Source of the DNA: Spirosoma sp.
Lineage (GTDB): Bacteria > Bacteroidota > Bacteroidia > Cytophagales > Spirosomataceae
Assembly: GCA_025351545.1 (NCBI GenBank)
Contig: JANXVQ010000879.1
Location: 1 to 8,150, forward strand
Direction of reading: 5' to 3'
Length of the DNA: 8,150 nucleotides
The notes beneath the pieces were generated by a model. It was not told the DNA's origin. It saw only the letters and a list, made by a program, of their open reading frames with translations, and made no database searches. Position numbers and translations under genes: made by a program. How positions within the stretch are numbered: the stretch's first letter is position 1; each line of letters starts with the position of its first letter. Below, in pieces: positions 6,195 through 8,150 of the stretch.

Positions 6195-7046
6195 ATGATC
6201 GAGTTACATAACGTGTCGTTCGGCTACCAGCGGGGTAAGCCCCTGTATGGTGGATTGACGTTGACGCTTTCACCGGGTTCTATTTATGGTTTATTGGGGC
6301 CGAACGGAGCCGGAAAATCAACATTGCTGCGGCTGCTGTCTGGGTTGCTATATCCAAAAGCGGGTACTGTTGAGGTTAATAAATTCGTGCCCGGACATCG
6401 TCATCCTGCGTTTTTGGAAGATTTATTTCTGGTGCCAGAGGAGTTTTATTTACCCGCTGTGCGAATCAGACAGTTCGTTGACTCCAACGCGCCATTTTAT
6501 CCGCGCTTTAACCGGGAACAGATGGCAGGATATATTCGCGAGTTTGGCCTGACCGACGATCAGAAATTGAGCGAACTGTCGTACGGGCAGAAAAAGAAAA
6601 TACTCATTGGTTTTGGCCTGGCTACTAATACGGCTGTCTTGCTAATGGATGAACCGACCAATGGGTTGGATATTCCTTCAAAAAGCCAATTTCGGCGACT
6701 GGTGGCGGGAGCCGTTAACGAAAACCGGACGGTCATTATCTCAACGCATCAGGTTCGTGATCTTGAAGCACTTATCGACCCAATTGTGATTCTATCGGAG
6801 CGCGGTATTGCGCTAAAAGCCAGCGTAGAAGAAATTACAGCCCGTCTTTGGTTCGGCATGCTTCCCGAACTGGATAATAAGCGACCAATTCTCTACTCCG
6901 AACGAGCGGTGGGCGGTTATGCTATTGTGGCCGAGAATCCGATGGGCGAACCCAGTCGATTGGATTTAGAGCGATTATTTAACGCTGTTCAAGCTGAGCC
7001 AGACCGTATTAAGAACTTATTTTCCTCAACCTACGCAAACGTATGA
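6195..7046 (+). CDS. ABC transporter ATP-binding protein (YtrB-like context)
   Basis: This is the nucleotide-binding subunit of an ABC exporter-type system, acting at the cytoplasmic face of the membrane. The 283 residues contain Walker A GPNGAGKST (35-43), the signature LSYGQKKK (128-135, in place of LSGGQ), Walker B AVLLMDEP (147-154), the D-loop GLD (157-159) and the switch histidine H185 (ISTHQVRDLE). The position normally held by the Q-loop glutamine reads LVPEEF, so glutamate (E82) appears to replace it. About 85 C-terminal residues beyond the ATPase core are not recognisable. The ATG at 6195 has a modest AAAGGA 8 bases upstream. The stop overlaps the next start by 4 bases (ATGA), implying translational coupling to the membrane subunit. 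A dyad just upstream suggests control by the GntR protein encoded third. The substrate is unknown. Confidence 0.93.
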   Translation: MIELHNVSFGYQRGKPLYGGLTLTLSPGSIYGLLGPNGAGKSTLLRLLSGLLYPKAGTVEVNKFVPGHRHPAFLEDLFLVPEEFYLPAVRIRQFVDSNAPFYPRFNREQMAGYIREFGLTDDQKLSELSYGQKKKILIGFGLATNTAVLLMDEPTNGLDIPSKSQFRRLVAGAVNENRTVIISTHQVRDLEALIDPIVILSERGIALKASVEEITARLWFGMLPELDNKRPILYSERAVGGYAIVAENPMGEPSRLDLERLFNAVQAEPDRIKNLFSSTYANV

Positions 7047-7876
7047 ATCAGACATTTTCGATAACGCGCTTTGGGCGGTTGTTACGCAAGTACTTTATTG
7101 ATAACCGAGGGCAGTTGCTGGCGAATATTAGCTTACTGGTAGGCGGGCTAACTGTATTAGCTATACTTGTTTATCACCAGTATCCGAGGGCTGTTGACAC
7201 AAGTAGATACGCACTGTTCTTTTTTGTAGGCTGGTCGGCCTGGTACGTTTTCCTTATGCAACAGACTGCAATTCTGAATCATAAAGAACGGGCCATCAAT
7301 TATTTAATGCAACCAGCTTCTCAACTGGAGAAAATTGTGCTTATATGGCTCATTTCAGGGTTGGGTTTTGTAATTGTGTACGGAGTCATTTTTACGTTAA
7401 TTGACTCAATTGGCATCTGGTACATCAATAACCGCCACTGGACACTGGAGCAATTGGCCCAGATTCGCTGGCAGGGTGGTTTAGTTGAGGTAAACCCTTT
7501 TTATTATGAAAAGAGCATTAGCGATGTTGCCCCTATGTGGTGGGTATTTACGGCTTTATTTCATTCCGTTTTTATGATGTTTTCTTTAGTCGTTCGCCGT
7601 TTTACTTTGCCTTTATCAGTGGTTATTGTGTTCGCTGTATTGGTAATTGGACTTCTGGTAAATGGCTATCTACTTCATTCGCTCACAGGAAGTACGACGT
7701 TAGGCGTCATATTTCCTTTTATGGATATGAGTATAGAATCACCCAACAATACCGGTTTCCGAAACGTCAATTTACCTCAGCCACTTGGTAACCAGATTCG
7801 GTACGCCGTGGGTATCACGGCGATACTATTGTTGTATATCACAGCCTATGTCCGGCTAAAAGAACGGGAGGTATAA
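7043..7876 (+). CDS. Six-helix membrane protein, probable ABC permease subunit
   Basis: This 277-residue protein is very hydrophobic with six likely membrane helices at about 24-44, 56-76, 98-121, 163-184, 190-212 and 252-271, like an ABC-2 type permease. I recognise no specific family from its residues; the call rests on topology and position. The N-terminal region is basic (RLLRKYFIDNRGQ) and cytoplasmic. A loop of about 40 residues between helices 3 and 4, and another of about 40 between helices 5 and 6, are the largest extramembrane parts. It overlaps the ATPase gene by 4 bases, and the GntR gene starts 2 bases after its stop, so the three form one tight transcription unit. It probably forms the channel driven by the ATPase as a homodimer or with a subunit encoded beyond the window. 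Confidence 0.85.
   Translation: MNQTFSITRFGRLLRKYFIDNRGQLLANISLLVGGLTVLAILVYHQYPRAVDTSRYALFFFVGWSAWYVFLMQQTAILNHKERAINYLMQPASQLEKIVLIWLISGLGFVIVYGVIFTLIDSIGIWYINNRHWTLEQLAQIRWQGGLVEVNPFYYEKSISDVAPMWWVFTALFHSVFMMFSLVVRRFTLPLSVVIVFAVLVIGLLVNGYLLHSLTGSTTLGVIFPFMDMSIESPNNTGFRNVNLPQPLGNQIRYAVGITAILLLYITAYVRLKEREV
7866..7871 (+). promoter_or_regulatory. Shine-Dalgarno-like GGGAGG ahead of the GntR gene
   Basis: GGGAGG ends 7 bases before the ATG at 7879, an ideal spacing. Most genes in this window have nothing comparable. It lies in the last Arg-Glu-Val codons of the permease gene, so the match could be partly coding-driven. Confidence 0.45.
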
Positions 7877-7878
7877 CG

Positions 7879-8150
7879 ATGGAATTTCGCGATAAACAAG
7901 CTATTTACCTTCAGATCGCCGAATATGTAAGCGATCAAGTATTGTTGGGCCGATGGCCGATAGGGGAGAAAATTCCATCCGTGCGCGATTTGGCTGCTGA
8001 ACTGGAGGTGAATCCAAACACGGCCATGCGGACCTACGAGTTTCTGAACCAGCAAGGTATTATTGTCAACAAACGAGGCATCGGCTACTTTCCTTCCGAT
8101 AATGCCCCCGACAAGATTCGGGCCTTTCGACGTGAGCAATTTTTGCAGAA
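7879..8150 (+). CDS. GntR family (YtrA-type) transcriptional regulator, partial
   Basis: The gene begins at the ATG at 7879 and is still open at the window end, giving 90 complete codons. The protein opens MEFRDKQAIYLQIAEYVSDQ, the usual YtrA-type N-terminus. It continues with the GntR winged-helix domain: GRWPIGEKIPSVRDLAAEL (24-42), the recognition helix region VNPNTAMRTYEFLNQQGI (44-61) and the wing NKRGIGYF (64-71). YtrA-type regulators are short (about 120-130 residues) with only a small helical dimerisation tail and no large ligand domain, so roughly 30-40 residues should be missing here. Genes of this type usually sit beside ABC transporters and repress them; here it is third in the operon, 2 bases after the membrane protein. 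The dyad at 6154-6179 is its probable target. It has a strong Shine-Dalgarno-like sequence. Confidence 0.93.
   Translation, partial: MEFRDKQAIYLQIAEYVSDQVLLGRWPIGEKIPSVRDLAAELEVNPNTAMRTYEFLNQQGIIVNKRGIGYFPSDNAPDKIRAFRREQFLQ

Noticed and set aside
7846..8139. Minus-strand frame at the right end
   Set aside because: It is antisense to the start of the GntR gene, whose winged-helix motifs are clear on the plus strand.

Overview
The window looks like chromosomal DNA from a Bacteroidota bacterium, most likely of the Cytophagales (Spirosoma-like); that placement is inference. The evidence is near-absence of Shine-Dalgarno sequences, several promoters of the Bacteroidota type (TTTG, about 19 bases, TAnnTTTG), moderate G+C, and the families present. 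Most of the window is housekeeping. The right end carries a small regulated ABC-transporter operon of the YtrA type.

Layout. Positions 20-1310, minus strand: the rpsF-rpsR-rplI operon (ribosomal proteins bS6, bS18, bL9), with a consensus promoter at its head and a rho-independent terminator at its tail. An imperfect hairpin made of GTAAGTA-like repeats lies between rpsR and rplI. Positions 1369-2319, minus strand: a membrane-anchored coiled-coil protein of unknown function. It diverges from a plus-strand pair, yggS (PLP homeostasis) and a DUF423 membrane protein. The divergent intergenic region holds a perfect 9+1+9 palindrome next to the -7 box of the coiled-coil gene. Positions 3561-3657: a heptamer tandem array and an inverted arm that runs into the prfC promoter, followed by prfC (release factor RF3).

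Positions 5372-6024: two short genes for secreted low-complexity proteins. The second lacks a plausible in-frame start and looks frameshifted at an A4 run just after the natural ATG of its signal peptide. A clear terminator follows. Positions 6154-8150: an ABC ATPase, a six-helix membrane protein and a GntR/YtrA-type repressor, packed with a 4-base overlap and a 2-base gap. An AGTGTA-N12-TACACT dyad sits just upstream of the first gene. The last gene runs off the window.

How they fit together. The ribosomal operon and prfC serve translation, and yggS looks after the PLP cofactor. The right-hand operon is probably autoregulated: the GntR protein would bind the dyad and repress its own ABC transporter until an unknown signal, perhaps a cell-envelope stress, releases it. 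The least explained items are this module, the broken start of the small Lys/Met-rich gene, the short-period repeat/inverted-repeat elements, and GGAGG sequences ahead of rpsR and the gntR gene. No CRISPR array, tRNA, rRNA, insertion sequence or phage gene is visible, and no gene-free stretch exceeds 300 bases.
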